DNA of 64,000 nt from Sediminibacterium ginsengisoli (GTDB taxonomy: Bacteria > Bacteroidota > Bacteroidia > Chitinophagales > Chitinophagaceae). Location of the stretch: the NCBI RefSeq assembly GCF_900167075.1, contig NZ_FUWH01000008.1:124001-188000 (forward strand). The letters run 5' to 3'. Shown here one piece after another: positions 27,425-36,813 of the stretch; within the stretch, counting starts at the first letter, position 1, and each line of letters opens with the position of its first letter. The notes under the pieces were generated by a model, which saw only the letters and a list, made by a program, of their open reading frames with translations, was not told where the DNA came from and did not search any database. Both the position numbers and the translations under genes were made by a program.

Positions 27425-28450
27425 ATGAAAGTCAGTCTGGTATTGGTTTTCCTGCTATTCTTTCAGTTCACCCGGGCACAGTATGATTTCAGTGAAGCCG
27501 ACCGTAAAATAGAGCAGGCTAAAAAAGAGCTTGAAGGTAATGCGGTGGTACTGGTGCAAAAAGACGGTAAGATCATTTACCAGAAGATCCTCGGTGAGTT
27601 GAATGCCAAAGCGCAGGTGCCGGTTACGGCAAGCAGTAACTGGCTTACGGCAGCGCTGGTAATGACTTTTGTGGATGAGGGCAAGCTGTCGCTGGATGAT
27701 AAGATCAGCAAATACCTTCCTGTTTATGCTAAATATTCGAAAGGCTATATCACGATCCGGCACTGCCTTGCGCACCTGACCGGCATCGATTCGGACCCTG
27801 TCCGTTCGCAGAAATCCTTTCTGGACCGGAAAAAATACGCAACCCTGGATGAGGAAGTGGCCGATTTTGCCTCTTCCCGCGAGATTGCATCCAATCCCGG
27901 TCTCGAGTTCCGGTATAGCCAGGTGGGACCGGATATTGCAGCGAGAATACTGGAAATCATTACGCGCCGCGGATTCGAGCAGCTCATGCAGGAGCGGATT
28001 ACAAGGCCACTGATGATGCGTAATACGTCGTTCTCAAGTTTCAGCGCAGTAAACCCCACTGCCGGAGCTATATCTTCAGCAGGCGATTATATCAATTTCC
28101 TGTCGATGATCCTCAACAAAGGCACATTCAATGGTAAACGCATTTTAAGCGAGAAAGCCATCGCAGAAATGGAGACCGCCCAAACCACTCCTGCCATGAT
28201 TAAATATGCACCTAAAGCTTTAACCGGCTTCAATTACGGCATGGGTGCCTGGATACAGGAAACCGATGAAAACGGCAAAGCAACTATACTCTCTGCACCC
28301 GGACTTTTCGGCACCTGGCCACTTATAGACAAATGCCGTGGTTATGCCTTTATTGTTCTTACCAAGGGAACGCTCAGTGAAGAAAAAAAGGAACTGGTGA
28401 TGAGCATCAAGGACGCGATCGATGCGGTGATCCCGTCTGCATGCAGGTAA
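27425..28450 (+). CDS. Serine-hydrolase (class C beta-lactamase fold) homologue with altered active site
   Basis: About 341 residues from ATG 27425, which begins a clean signal peptide (MKVSLVLVFLLFFQFTRAQ); ATG 27398 would add nine residues. The fold follows the PBP-like beta-lactamase family (VDEGKLSLDDKISKYLP, ITIRHCLAHLTGIDS, AISSAGDYINFLSMILNKG). However, the SxxK catalytic tetrad reads ASSN (followed by W) at 78-81 of the longer ORF, and YxN reads YSQ (173-175). Both the nucleophile/general-base motif and the second motif are therefore changed, suggesting a pseudo-enzyme or a binding protein. Expected to be periplasmic. Convergent with the DUF3857 gene, 9 bp apart. Confidence 0.8.
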   Translation: MKVSLVLVFLLFFQFTRAQYDFSEADRKIEQAKKELEGNAVVLVQKDGKIIYQKILGELNAKAQVPVTASSNWLTAALVMTFVDEGKLSLDDKISKYLPVYAKYSKGYITIRHCLAHLTGIDSDPVRSQKSFLDRKKYATLDEEVADFASSREIASNPGLEFRYSQVGPDIAARILEIITRRGFEQLMQERITRPLMMRNTSFSSFSAVNPTAGAISSAGDYINFLSMILNKGTFNGKRILSEKAIAEMETAQTTPAMIKYAPKALTGFNYGMGAWIQETDENGKATILSAPGLFGTWPLIDKCRGYAFIVLTKGTLSEEKKELVMSIKDAIDAVIPSACR

Positions 28451-28459
28451 TCGCTTTGT

Positions 28460-30358
28460 TTAAGATTCTTTTTTAACCAGCACTACCCTGGCACGGTCGG
28501 CTTTATATAATTCTTCGAAGTACTTTACCAGTTCAGGGTAATCACCCGCCGGAAATTTACCTGCGTCCTGCTGGTGCTTTCTTACCAGTATGATGCGGTT
28601 ACCTGTAACGGTGCAGTTAATGCTGTAACGGCCAAACCGATTGGTGATATCTGCCGGTTTGGGTAAAGCCTCCAGTGTATAACCATCGGGGATGGTGATC
28701 AGGATACTGTCCACATCCACATAAGCCGATCTGAATTCGATATCATATTGCCTGGGCTTATCAGCAGGAAGCCTTGACACACGATTGAAGAGATTGGGTG
28801 TGATAAAAAGTCTTTTTCCCGTAATAGATGCATACCCGCTGGATGTGATACGAAGTATTTCATCCATAGCCGGGATCTTGCCGCGGGTTTCCGTATAATT
28901 GATCTTTTCAACTTTATAAGTAGGCAGGTTCAGTTCCCGGTTCAGGTATTTATCCCTCTCTGCCTGGGTAGCATGATGCAGCAGACTATGCGACAGCTCC
29001 TGCTGCGATCCGGTAAAATGCGTATTGATATCTGCCGTAAGGGTTCCCGTTTCATCAACCGTTGCGGTAACAACCCGTAACTGGCTGTTATCTGCGGCTT
29101 TATAAACCGGAGAGTAAACCACTTCACCTCCTTTTTCAGTTATCATCAGTGCTTTGCGGTTGCCGGTAGATGAACCCATGTATCCGGTACTCACCGTCTG
29201 GCTCGTACACTCCAGCCAGGTGGTATCTTTTGCACCCGGAACACAGACTACGGCATGATTAAAATAAGGAGCCGGGAAATCTTCACGCAACCCTTTACGC
29301 CCCGCTCCTGATGTGATCAATGTATAATAGGCCGGGATACCCGCTTCTTTCAGCAGGCTTACCATATAGTTGCTGAGTGCTTTACAATCGCCGTATTTTT
29401 TCTCAGCTACATATTTAGCTTCAAAAGGCTGCCAGCTTCCTATGCCCAGCTGAATACTGATATAACGCGTGCGCTGCTGCATGTAACGGTAGAGTGCATC
29501 TATTTTTTCATCATTGGAACTGAGACCTTTTACCAGAGCCTGCACTTCCTGTTTTACGGATTCAGGTAATTCGTCTCGGTTACGGTTAAGATCGGCTACA
29601 AAACGCCCGAAGCCCGACCAGGTGCTCATATCGCCTTTATAGCCACCAATCACAAACTGTGTTGGCGCTATGTGTACAGTAGGAGTAATCTCCTGCCAGT
29701 CGGGCTGGTATGGCTCTGCTTCTATTCCTTTCAGGTTTGCCAGTTGCCAGGTATATGTTTTTACTTTACTGTTATCGGCAATAACCGGTTGTAAGGCATA
29801 GTTCTGCTGTTTGTAACGTAATCCATAATCTGAAGGCGTTTCTACAATCAGCCGGCTTTGCTGCACTGCATATTTTTCGTCTTCCACAGGCTGCCATATG
29901 GGTAGAAAATAAATACCGTCGTACACCTGTTCGTCTTCAAATTCTACAGTATAGGGATAGATCTTGTGGTAAAAAGTAAAGCTCTTGTAACGGGCATCGG
30001 TGAGCAGGCTTTCATCATCGTTGGCGCTGCGGTCGGCGATGTCTTTCCTGCGTACAGTCTTCAGCAGTTTTCCGCCCGCATCATACAACTTACCGGATAT
30101 ATCGCCCAGTGAGATCAGTTTTGTATAAGCGTTACTGTAGCTGGCAGCATCATCACCATTTTCGTTGAGAATGGTGATGGCATAGCGGTGGCGTACCACG
30201 GCTTTATCGATGCCTTTGATGGTAACATGCAGCTCCTCAAATCTTTTTACAACATCTGCATGCTGAACAAGGGAATCCGGTATAGAGGCAACATTATAAT
30301 CCTGGGCATGGGTTTCTGCTGCCCACAATGCCAGCACGAGAAAAAGCAGTCTTTTCAT
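28460..30358 (-). CDS. DUF3857 and transglutaminase-like domain protein (intact triad)
   Basis: 632 residues. Signal peptide (about 1-18), DUF3857 beta domain (about 45-205), then a transglutaminase-like papain-fold core with Cys325 in KKYGDCKALSNYM and His368 in YFNHAVVCVP; the third residue is Glu383 (TTWLECTSQ) where Asp is usual. A C-terminal DUF2569/beta region follows. Exported, probably periplasmic or surface. It follows a second DUF3857 gene by 10 bp in the same direction, so the two are one operon. The enzymatic activity of the family (peptidase, cross-linker or none) is not established. Confidence 0.88.
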   Translation of the reverse strand: MKRLLFLVLALWAAETHAQDYNVASIPDSLVQHADVVKRFEELHVTIKGIDKAVVRHRYAITILNENGDDAASYSNAYTKLISLGDISGKLYDAGGKLLKTVRRKDIADRSANDDESLLTDARYKSFTFYHKIYPYTVEFEDEQVYDGIYFLPIWQPVEDEKYAVQQSRLIVETPSDYGLRYKQQNYALQPVIADNSKVKTYTWQLANLKGIEAEPYQPDWQEITPTVHIAPTQFVIGGYKGDMSTWSGFGRFVADLNRNRDELPESVKQEVQALVKGLSSNDEKIDALYRYMQQRTRYISIQLGIGSWQPFEAKYVAEKKYGDCKALSNYMVSLLKEAGIPAYYTLITSGAGRKGLREDFPAPYFNHAVVCVPGAKDTTWLECTSQTVSTGYMGSSTGNRKALMITEKGGEVVYSPVYKAADNSQLRVVTATVDETGTLTADINTHFTGSQQELSHSLLHHATQAERDKYLNRELNLPTYKVEKINYTETRGKIPAMDEILRITSSGYASITGKRLFITPNLFNRVSRLPADKPRQYDIEFRSAYVDVDSILITIPDGYTLEALPKPADITNRFGRYSINCTVTGNRIILVRKHQQDAGKFPAGDYPELVKYFEELYKADRARVVLVKKES

Positions 30359-30368
30359 AAAGCCTTCC

Positions 30369-32384
30369 TTATTTTACTTTTTTGAATACGATCTGTTCTG
30401 CCTGTTTGGTCACAACCATGCCGAAGAAATCGCGCAGGGTTTCATAATCCTCAGCAGGGAAAGCGCTGACATCGATCTTGATGCGCGACCGTAATTGGAT
30501 TTTATCTTCCTGTACACGAACAATATATTCGAACATACCATCCTTTTCATTCAGTTTCACACGAACGCTCTTCGGCAACTCATCCACTTTATAGCCTTTG
30601 GGAACATCCATAGTGAGCAGGTACAGTTCGTCCATGAGGTAAGGCATTTCTACCGGGTATAACCTTTCGGCTGCTGAAAACGGGTTCTTTTTCCAGCTTT
30701 CGCTGAACATCGGGCTGAAATAGAATATATCTTCATCACCGGCCATCTTTATATTCATGTTATACTTTATCAGCACAGGTTCATCATAAACATTCAGTGA
30801 ATCCAGTTCTATATTGCTGATCTCTACTTCTGCAGGATATGATTTAGCAATATCCGCCAGGAAGCTTTCTTTTTTACCGGCCGCTATTTTATCGCGGATA
30901 TTCATGCTTTCCTGGTAACCGGTGCGCGAACTGAATGCGCCCTGTATACCGCCCTCTTCATTATTGATCATGAATATGTTGGTCACTTTTGTTTCCCTGA
31001 CCGAATCGGGCAGCAGGGAAACAAGCATCGGCATGTTCGGATCGATGAGCCTGCCCGATCTGTTGTAAACGGAAGGATGAAGCTTACCAAAACCAAGACG
31101 TCTGTGCGAAGCATCCAGTAATACCGGTTTATCATCAGTTATGACCCTGCACAACACATAGTTGTATTGCGATAAAATGGGAGTGGTTTCGTCGGCATAA
31201 CCGTTATCGCGCGTACTGAGTAATACAGGCGTTGCTTTCATACCCGATTTGAGGAAAATAGCGGTAAGCAGCAGGTTAAGATCTGCAACATTTCCGGATT
31301 TGGTCTGAAAGGTTTTTTTCAGCGACTGCGAGAGATATTGATTATCATGATCGGTGCAGATAAAATTATCCCGCACATATTCGTAGGTTTTGCGGATCTG
31401 CGAGATTTTATCAGCTTCTTTACCCAGCAACTTTACAGGCTCATCCAGCCAGCTGTTGTCTTTGGTAAGCTGCTCTCCGAAATCAGGGTCTTTCAGCAGG
31501 TCTTCTGCCGTAGAGGCCCAGCTTTTCACATAATGACGGGTATAAGTATCAGAAAAACGGATAGACCGCAGCTGAAAAGCGATGCGGCTCATCAGATTTC
31601 TGGAAACGGTAGAATAAGATTCCGCCCTGAATGCCGGAACGTCTTTGATGGCCCACCATGCCATGGTGGCTTCCCCGTTTATGTTGAAATTTTCGGTACG
31701 CTGCGTATTCAGGTTTTGTTCCGAAATGGAATAAGATTTAAACACTTTGCTTACCGTATCTATTGTATAGGGAATATAGCCCTGTTGCGTACGGAGATAA
31801 TCGAACATGGGCGGAATTGTTACCTTGTACTCACTCCACAGACAAGGATACTCGCCCTGGAAGCGCCAGGAACGAAGATTGGTGTAAAATGGAGATCTTA
31901 CTTCAAACCTGTATTCAATAATACTTCCTTCTTTAATACCCGGGAATGTAAACTTCCGTGTAGTGGTATACCTGCTCGCTTTTTCGGTAAGTACAGCTGA
32001 TTTTTCCAGTTTTGTAGCCACTACTTTTCCGTTTTCGAGATTATAGGTGTATGCCTCGAAGTTTTCAAATTTCTCAGTCAGTGCTGTAGCGCCGCCGTTA
32101 TATAATGGCACTTCAATGGTTGCTGCACCGAAAGCATTCCTGTTACGAAGCAGGATTCGGCGATGCTGCACAAAAACCAGGGTAAAATCGCCATTGTTAT
32201 TCCCTTCGAATTCAGTACTTCCGATATCTGCAAGTACAACCGCATTGCTATTGGAATCAACTACGGGAGATGAAACTGTGAAATCGGCATTTGTTATTTT
32301 TCCGAACTTTACCGCCGGTTTGGTTTGGGCGTCTGCCCCTGTGGTCAGGCAAAAGAGTAGTAAAGAGAAGATGAATTTTCTCAT
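30369..32384 (-). CDS. DUF3857-domain protein, transglutaminase-like but Cys-less
   Basis: 671 residues from ATG 32384 (MRKFIFSLLLFCLTTGADAQ, a signal peptide); the upstream Met10 codons are not signal-like. DUF3857 domain (about 45-230) followed by a transglutaminase-like core in which the catalytic position reads SGNVADLNLLLTAIF: the Cys of the GDC motif in the downstream paralogue is replaced by Asn-Val. A DASHR turn (about residue 430) takes the place of the last triad residue. It is therefore likely non-catalytic, perhaps a partner of the intact paralogue encoded 10 bp downstream. A GATCTTTG box at 32412-32419 (minus) may be the promoter. Confidence 0.85.
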   Translation of the reverse strand: MRKFIFSLLLFCLTTGADAQTKPAVKFGKITNADFTVSSPVVDSNSNAVVLADIGSTEFEGNNNGDFTLVFVQHRRILLRNRNAFGAATIEVPLYNGGATALTEKFENFEAYTYNLENGKVVATKLEKSAVLTEKASRYTTTRKFTFPGIKEGSIIEYRFEVRSPFYTNLRSWRFQGEYPCLWSEYKVTIPPMFDYLRTQQGYIPYTIDTVSKVFKSYSISEQNLNTQRTENFNINGEATMAWWAIKDVPAFRAESYSTVSRNLMSRIAFQLRSIRFSDTYTRHYVKSWASTAEDLLKDPDFGEQLTKDNSWLDEPVKLLGKEADKISQIRKTYEYVRDNFICTDHDNQYLSQSLKKTFQTKSGNVADLNLLLTAIFLKSGMKATPVLLSTRDNGYADETTPILSQYNYVLCRVITDDKPVLLDASHRRLGFGKLHPSVYNRSGRLIDPNMPMLVSLLPDSVRETKVTNIFMINNEEGGIQGAFSSRTGYQESMNIRDKIAAGKKESFLADIAKSYPAEVEISNIELDSLNVYDEPVLIKYNMNIKMAGDEDIFYFSPMFSESWKKNPFSAAERLYPVEMPYLMDELYLLTMDVPKGYKVDELPKSVRVKLNEKDGMFEYIVRVQEDKIQLRSRIKIDVSAFPAEDYETLRDFFGMVVTKQAEQIVFKKVK

Positions 32385-32454
32385 GGTTAGTTTTGGATTA
32401 CAGATAAGGCGCAAAGATCATTTATAAATTTTAATAAAGCAAACGACAGTCCGT

Positions 32455-33387
32455 TTGGATTCAACAGCATCACATACCACACTGATCAAATCGCTGGCGC
32501 AGGAACTTGGTTTCCATTATTGCGGTATTGCAAAAGCAGTAAGGCTGGATGATGATGCCCGCCGGCTGGAAGCCTGGCTCAATAAGGGTTTTCATGGCCA
32601 GATGCAGTACATGGAGAATCATTTCGACCTGCGGATAGATCCGTCCAGGCTGGTTCCGGGTGCAAAGTCTGTGATCACTCTTTTAAAAAATTATTACCCT
32701 TCGCAGGAACAGAAAGCCGGCACACCACATATTGCCAGGTATGCTTTCGGTAAGGATTATCACGAAGTGATACGGGAGCAGCTGAATCATTTTCTGCATA
32801 TACTGCGTGGTAAGATAGGTGAAATACAGGGCCGGGGATTTGTGGATTCTGCGCCCGTTCTCGAAAGAAGCTGGGCTACCCGCAGCGGCGCCGGCTGGAT
32901 CGGGAAAAACGGCAACCTGATCACCAGGCAAAGCGGATCCTTCTTTTTTATCGCTACCCTTATCGTTGACCTTCCCCTCGAATATGATGACCCTTTTGCA
33001 AAGGATTACTGCGGCTCCTGCCGTAAATGCATCGACGCATGCCCTACGGATGCCATAGAACCCGACAAGGAGATCAATGGCAGCAAATGCATCAGCTACT
33101 ATACCATTGAGCTGAAAGATGCAATGCTTCCGGACAACATGAAAGATAAATTCGACAACTGGATGTTCGGCTGTGATGTATGCCAGGAAGTGTGCCCCTG
33201 GAACCGTTTCAGCAAACCACATACAGAACCGGCATTTACACCGATCCCCGAAATATTGAATCTTTCCACGAGCGAATGGCTCGAAATGAGTGAGATAACT
33301 TTCCGGGAAGTATTCCGGCATTCGCCTCTCAAACGCAGCAAATTCAACGGGATCCGCCGCAACCTGAATTTCCTGAAAAACGATTGA
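32455..33387 (+). CDS. queG: Epoxyqueuosine reductase QueG
   Basis: 310 residues. Cobalamin- and Fe-S-dependent enzyme that reduces epoxyqueuosine to queuosine in tRNA, the last step of Q synthesis. The N-terminal cobalamin-binding reductase domain contains RGFVDSAPVLERSWATRSG (catalytic Asp131/132), followed by ferredoxin-like clusters DYCGSCRKCIDACPTDAIEP and FGCDVCQEVCPWNRF. The C-terminal HEAT-like extension of longer homologues is missing, which is normal in Bacteroidota. The start is TTG 32455; no ATG lies in frame nearby. It is divergent from the DUF3857 gene with a 70-bp spacer. Confidence 0.95.
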   Translation: MDSTASHTTLIKSLAQELGFHYCGIAKAVRLDDDARRLEAWLNKGFHGQMQYMENHFDLRIDPSRLVPGAKSVITLLKNYYPSQEQKAGTPHIARYAFGKDYHEVIREQLNHFLHILRGKIGEIQGRGFVDSAPVLERSWATRSGAGWIGKNGNLITRQSGSFFFIATLIVDLPLEYDDPFAKDYCGSCRKCIDACPTDAIEPDKEINGSKCISYYTIELKDAMLPDNMKDKFDNWMFGCDVCQEVCPWNRFSKPHTEPAFTPIPEILNLSTSEWLEMSEITFREVFRHSPLKRSKFNGIRRNLNFLKND

Positions 33388-33395
33388 TGCGTATA

Positions 33396-34817
33396 CTACC
33401 GTTTACGCGGGAATATATAAGTCAGCCTGAAAGACCCGCGGAAAAGGTGGCCCGGTTCGTTTTCCTCTCCGGATAATGTTGTAAGATAATATTGTACATG
33501 CGGCCCGAACCAGAATGCAGGCTGCTTCCCGATGCCGATGTCGAGTCCGGCAGCTACATCCCACTGCGGTTTGCGGAACAAGGATTTATTCTTGTAAAGC
33601 ACATCATCCGCTGCTGAATAGTGAAGCCCGTTGGTACTTACGATAAAACCCATTCCTGCTCCTGCTTCAGGCCGGATGGATAATCGTTTCCCGGCTGCAA
33701 AAGTGGTGAACACATCCACGCCCACCCTTACCAAATGATAGTTATTACGATAAGTGAAGCTGTCGGTATTCAGGTAAAAATAATCCTGCATGCCAAGTCT
33801 CGTGAAATTACTGTTAGATGCCAGGTTGGCATTGATCTTTGAACCTGCGCGGATATTTGTCTGGTAGAGATCATACCCCAGCGATAACCTGAACCCGGTT
33901 TTTTTATCGATCAGTTTTGCTGCCTGCAACTGTACAGAGAATGCCAATGCATCTGTCTGCAGCGGCTGTGCATAAGCGCTCCCGCCGTTACCGGGACCGA
34001 TCTGCGTTGGAGGACCGATAGCACTGCCAGGATTGAATCCACCGGAAGACAACTGGTTCTTTAATCCGCTCATACCTATTTCAGCTGCCAGTCCCCATTG
34101 CCAGGAAGAACTGCTTTTTTTCTTCTTTGTTGCGGACGCTGCAACAGGAACCGTTGCAGGCAATGCCGTATCTGTTGTTACAGGCGTTGCTGCCGCGGGT
34201 TGTATACTGTCTGTTTTTGTATCGGAGATTGTTTCAGTCAGATTCCTGGCCGCCGGTGAAGATGATACAGGTGCTGTAGCAGGTATTTTCACTTCATCGG
34301 CAGCGTTTATGGAGGCGGCAGAACGCTTTTCTTCTGCTATGGAACTCTTTTCAGGCTCAGTTTTAGCGGCGATGGGTTCATTTTCCTTTACACTGGTCAC
34401 TGGTAAATTTTTGCTCTCAGCCACTTTTTTCGCAGCAGTATAAACATGATCCGGTTCTCTGCCCGGCGCATAGGTTTCAGCGATCTCTACAGACAGAACG
34501 GGACCAGTAACGGCCGGCTGCCGGCCAGCAGGTATTGCGCTATCTTTTGATGCATCCTTTTTATGCATATCTGCCGGAACAATTTCTTTAAACTGAGGCA
34601 CAACTGCAGCTGTTTCGTTATTTCCGGAACGCAAGGGCAACAGCCACAGCATACCTGTTGCTATAAAAAGCAGTAATACCGCCGATAAGGCAACCCATCT
34701 GCGCTTCCTCGTTTTCTGCAGTGAAGCCTGTACCTGTTTCCAGACCTCGTCATCCGGCAGCATTTTAAGATCAGCCAGCTGCTCCCTTACCTGCTCCTCA
34801 AAAGATTTACCTGGCAT
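33396..34817 (-). CDS. Membrane anti-sigma-like protein with outer-membrane beta-barrel domain
   Basis: 473 residues. The N-terminal cytosolic stretch (about 1-35, FEEQVREQLADLKMLPDDEV) is followed by one TM helix (about 40-58) and a long low-complexity Ala/Thr/Pro/Glu linker (70-235) that could span the periplasm. The C-terminal 235 residues look like a small beta-barrel of the OmpA-N/PorT type (FRLSLGYDLYQTNIRAG, YHLVRVGVDVFTTF). It overlaps the upstream ECF sigma-factor gene by 11 bp, so it is probably the sigma regulator, by analogy with other sigma/membrane pairs; no HTH or known anti-sigma domain is visible. Confidence 0.75.
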   Translation of the reverse strand: MPGKSFEEQVREQLADLKMLPDDEVWKQVQASLQKTRKRRWVALSAVLLLFIATGMLWLLPLRSGNNETAAVVPQFKEIVPADMHKKDASKDSAIPAGRQPAVTGPVLSVEIAETYAPGREPDHVYTAAKKVAESKNLPVTSVKENEPIAAKTEPEKSSIAEEKRSAASINAADEVKIPATAPVSSSPAARNLTETISDTKTDSIQPAAATPVTTDTALPATVPVAASATKKKKSSSSWQWGLAAEIGMSGLKNQLSSGGFNPGSAIGPPTQIGPGNGGSAYAQPLQTDALAFSVQLQAAKLIDKKTGFRLSLGYDLYQTNIRAGSKINANLASNSNFTRLGMQDYFYLNTDSFTYRNNYHLVRVGVDVFTTFAAGKRLSIRPEAGAGMGFIVSTNGLHYSAADDVLYKNKSLFRKPQWDVAAGLDIGIGKQPAFWFGPHVQYYLTTLSGEENEPGHLFRGSFRLTYIFPRKR

Positions 34818-35364
34818 AGCTATCTATTTTTCCGTTATCAGAATATTTTTCAAGCCAGTTGATGAGCAACGCCCTTGCCCTGGCATATTGCGATCTGCTG
34901 GTTCCCTCATTGATGCCAAGTATCTTTCCTATTTCCACATGCGAGTAACCTTCTATGGCATGCATGTTGAAAATGGTCTGATAACCGGGTGGCAGCTGAC
35001 GTATCAGGTTAAGCAGGTCTTTTACATTCAGGTTGATGTCTGGTTCAGCATTGGTTACGGGGTGGAGATAACTGTCTTCAAACCCCAGATCCAGCTGGTA
35101 ACGCGGTTTTCTCTTGAGGTAGTTAATGGCAGTGTTGACCATGATCCGGCGGACCCAGCCGCCGAGTTCGCCTTCCGATTTGTACTGGTGCAGATTACTG
35201 AACACCTTGATAAAGCCCTGCTGCAGTACTTCTTCCGCATCATTCCGGCTTTTGGTATACCGGTAACAGATGCCCAGCATGGTGTCTGCGAAAAGATCAT
35301 AGAGTTGCCGCTGCGCTGCAGGGTTGTTTCTAAGACAATCTTTTACCAGTTTTTGGTGATCCAT
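34807..35364 (-). CDS. ECF-type sigma-70 factor
   Basis: 185 residues from ATG 35364 (MDHQKLVKDCLRNNPAAQRQ); the 11-codon extension upstream is Pro-rich and unconserved. Region 2 spans about 10-75 (LYDLFADTMLGICYRYTKSR, EEVLQQGFIKVFSNLHQYK) and region 4 about 120-175 (LPPGYQTIFNMHAIEGYSHV, IGKILGINEGTSRSQYARAR). It directs RNA polymerase to an unknown regulon, likely envelope-related because its downstream, overlapping partner spans the membrane. Confidence 0.93.
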   Translation of the reverse strand: MDHQKLVKDCLRNNPAAQRQLYDLFADTMLGICYRYTKSRNDAEEVLQQGFIKVFSNLHQYKSEGELGGWVRRIMVNTAINYLKRKPRYQLDLGFEDSYLHPVTNAEPDINLNVKDLLNLIRQLPPGYQTIFNMHAIEGYSHVEIGKILGINEGTSRSQYARARALLINWLEKYSDNGKIDSYAR

Positions 35365-35473
35365 GGTTCTGATTCCGGGCTTCGGAGGTATTGACACCGC
35401 CCGTTAACGGGTCGTTGCACGTCTTCTGAAGAAATTTCCGTGCTGCAAAACTAACGCCGGCGGTGTTTCCCTT

Positions 35474-35481
35474 TACTTTTG
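35474..35481 (+). promoter_or_regulatory. -7 box TACTTTTG of bioA
   Basis: Exact TAnnTTTG, ending 4 bp before the bioA ATG. With the usual spacing transcription would begin at or within a base of the start codon, implying a leaderless mRNA. Confidence 0.6.
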
Positions 35482-35485
35482 CTCC

Positions 35486-36751
35486 ATGAATTTAGCAGCA
35501 AGAGACCAGCGTGTGATCTGGCATCCTTTTACCAGGCAGAAAGATATGCTCCCCCCCATCCCGGTTGTAAAAGGCCAGGGTTCACTTTTATGGGCTGAAA
35601 ACGGCGATGTTTATATCGATGCCGTGAGCAGCTGGTGGGTTACCCTGCATGGTCATGGGCATCCTTATATTGCTGAGAAAATATACCGGCAGGCCCTCCA
35701 GCTGGAACAGGTGATCTTTGCAGGTTTTACACATGAACCGGCCGTTCAGCTGGCAGAAAGACTCCTCCCCTTACTGCCCGGAAACTTTACCAGGATATTC
35801 TACAGCGATAATGGCTCCACCAGCACGGAAGTGGCATTGAAAATGGCCATCCAGTACTGGTGGAACAAAGGCGAAAAAAGGAAAAAGATCCTCGCCTTCC
35901 ACAATGCCTACCACGGCGATACTTTCGGCGCCATGAGCGTGAGCGACCGCAGCGTGTTTACCCTTGCTTTTCACGACCTGTTGTTTGAAGTGATTTTTAT
36001 CGATACACCCGATACCGTTAACCTGGAATCCATCGCTCAGAAAATACGTGAGCATGAAAATGAAATTGCCGCATTTATTTACGAGCCGCTTGTACAGGGT
36101 GCCGGCGGTATGAAAATGTATGATGCCGGCAGTATGGATCAGCTGCTGGCTCTTGTTCGGCAAGCAGGTATTGTATGTATTGCAGATGAAGTGATGACTG
36201 GCTTCGGCCGTACAGGCAATCTGTTTGCCAGTGCAGCCATGGTGAATAAACCCGATATTATCTGCCTCAGCAAAGGCCTTACCGGCGGCACAATGGCCCT
36301 GGGTGTAACGGCCTGCACAGACAGAATTTACCAGGCTTATGTAAGCGATGATGCTATGAAAACTTTCTTTCACGGCCATTCTTTCACGGCGAATCCGCTC
36401 GCCTGTTCAGCAGCCGTTGCCAGCCTTGATCTGCTGGAAGAACCGGCCTGCCGGAAACAGATCAGCTGGCTTTGCTCTATGCAGCAGGCTTTTGCCGAAA
36501 AACTGCAGCAACAGCAGCTGCCCGTAAAAGATATCCGGGTTACCGGCACTTTACTTGCCTGCGAAATTGAAAAAGGAGTTGATGGCTACCTCAACAATAT
36601 CAGCGCACATGTTACATCCGAAGCATTAAGACAGGGTGTTTATCTTCGCCCCCTGGGTAATACACTTTACCTGATGCCGCCTTATTGTATCACCGCCGCG
36701 GAACTGGAACAAGTATATACCTGCATGGAAAACATATTGCAGGCCTTGTAG
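35486..36751 (+). CDS. bioA: Adenosylmethionine--8-amino-7-oxononanoate aminotransferase
   Basis: 421 residues. PLP enzyme that makes 7,8-diaminopelargonate from KAPA using SAM as amino donor in biotin synthesis. Visible features: HPFTRQ at the start, SSWWVTLHGHGHP (48-60), FYSDNGSTSTEVALKMA (106-121), Asp234 contacting the PLP ring nitrogen (IADEVMTGFGRTG) and the Schiff-base Lys263 (ICLSKGLTGG). No other bio gene is adjacent, so the pathway is scattered. The mRNA may be leaderless. Confidence 0.95.
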   Translation: MNLAARDQRVIWHPFTRQKDMLPPIPVVKGQGSLLWAENGDVYIDAVSSWWVTLHGHGHPYIAEKIYRQALQLEQVIFAGFTHEPAVQLAERLLPLLPGNFTRIFYSDNGSTSTEVALKMAIQYWWNKGEKRKKILAFHNAYHGDTFGAMSVSDRSVFTLAFHDLLFEVIFIDTPDTVNLESIAQKIREHENEIAAFIYEPLVQGAGGMKMYDAGSMDQLLALVRQAGIVCIADEVMTGFGRTGNLFASAAMVNKPDIICLSKGLTGGTMALGVTACTDRIYQAYVSDDAMKTFFHGHSFTANPLACSAAVASLDLLEEPACRKQISWLCSMQQAFAEKLQQQQLPVKDIRVTGTLLACEIEKGVDGYLNNISAHVTSEALRQGVYLRPLGNTLYLMPPYCITAAELEQVYTCMENILQAL

Positions 36752-36813
36752 TCATGTATTGTTTTTTTGAAACACCAGGCAGCAGATAAATCCGGGGCAG
36801 GGTCTTTCAGCTG

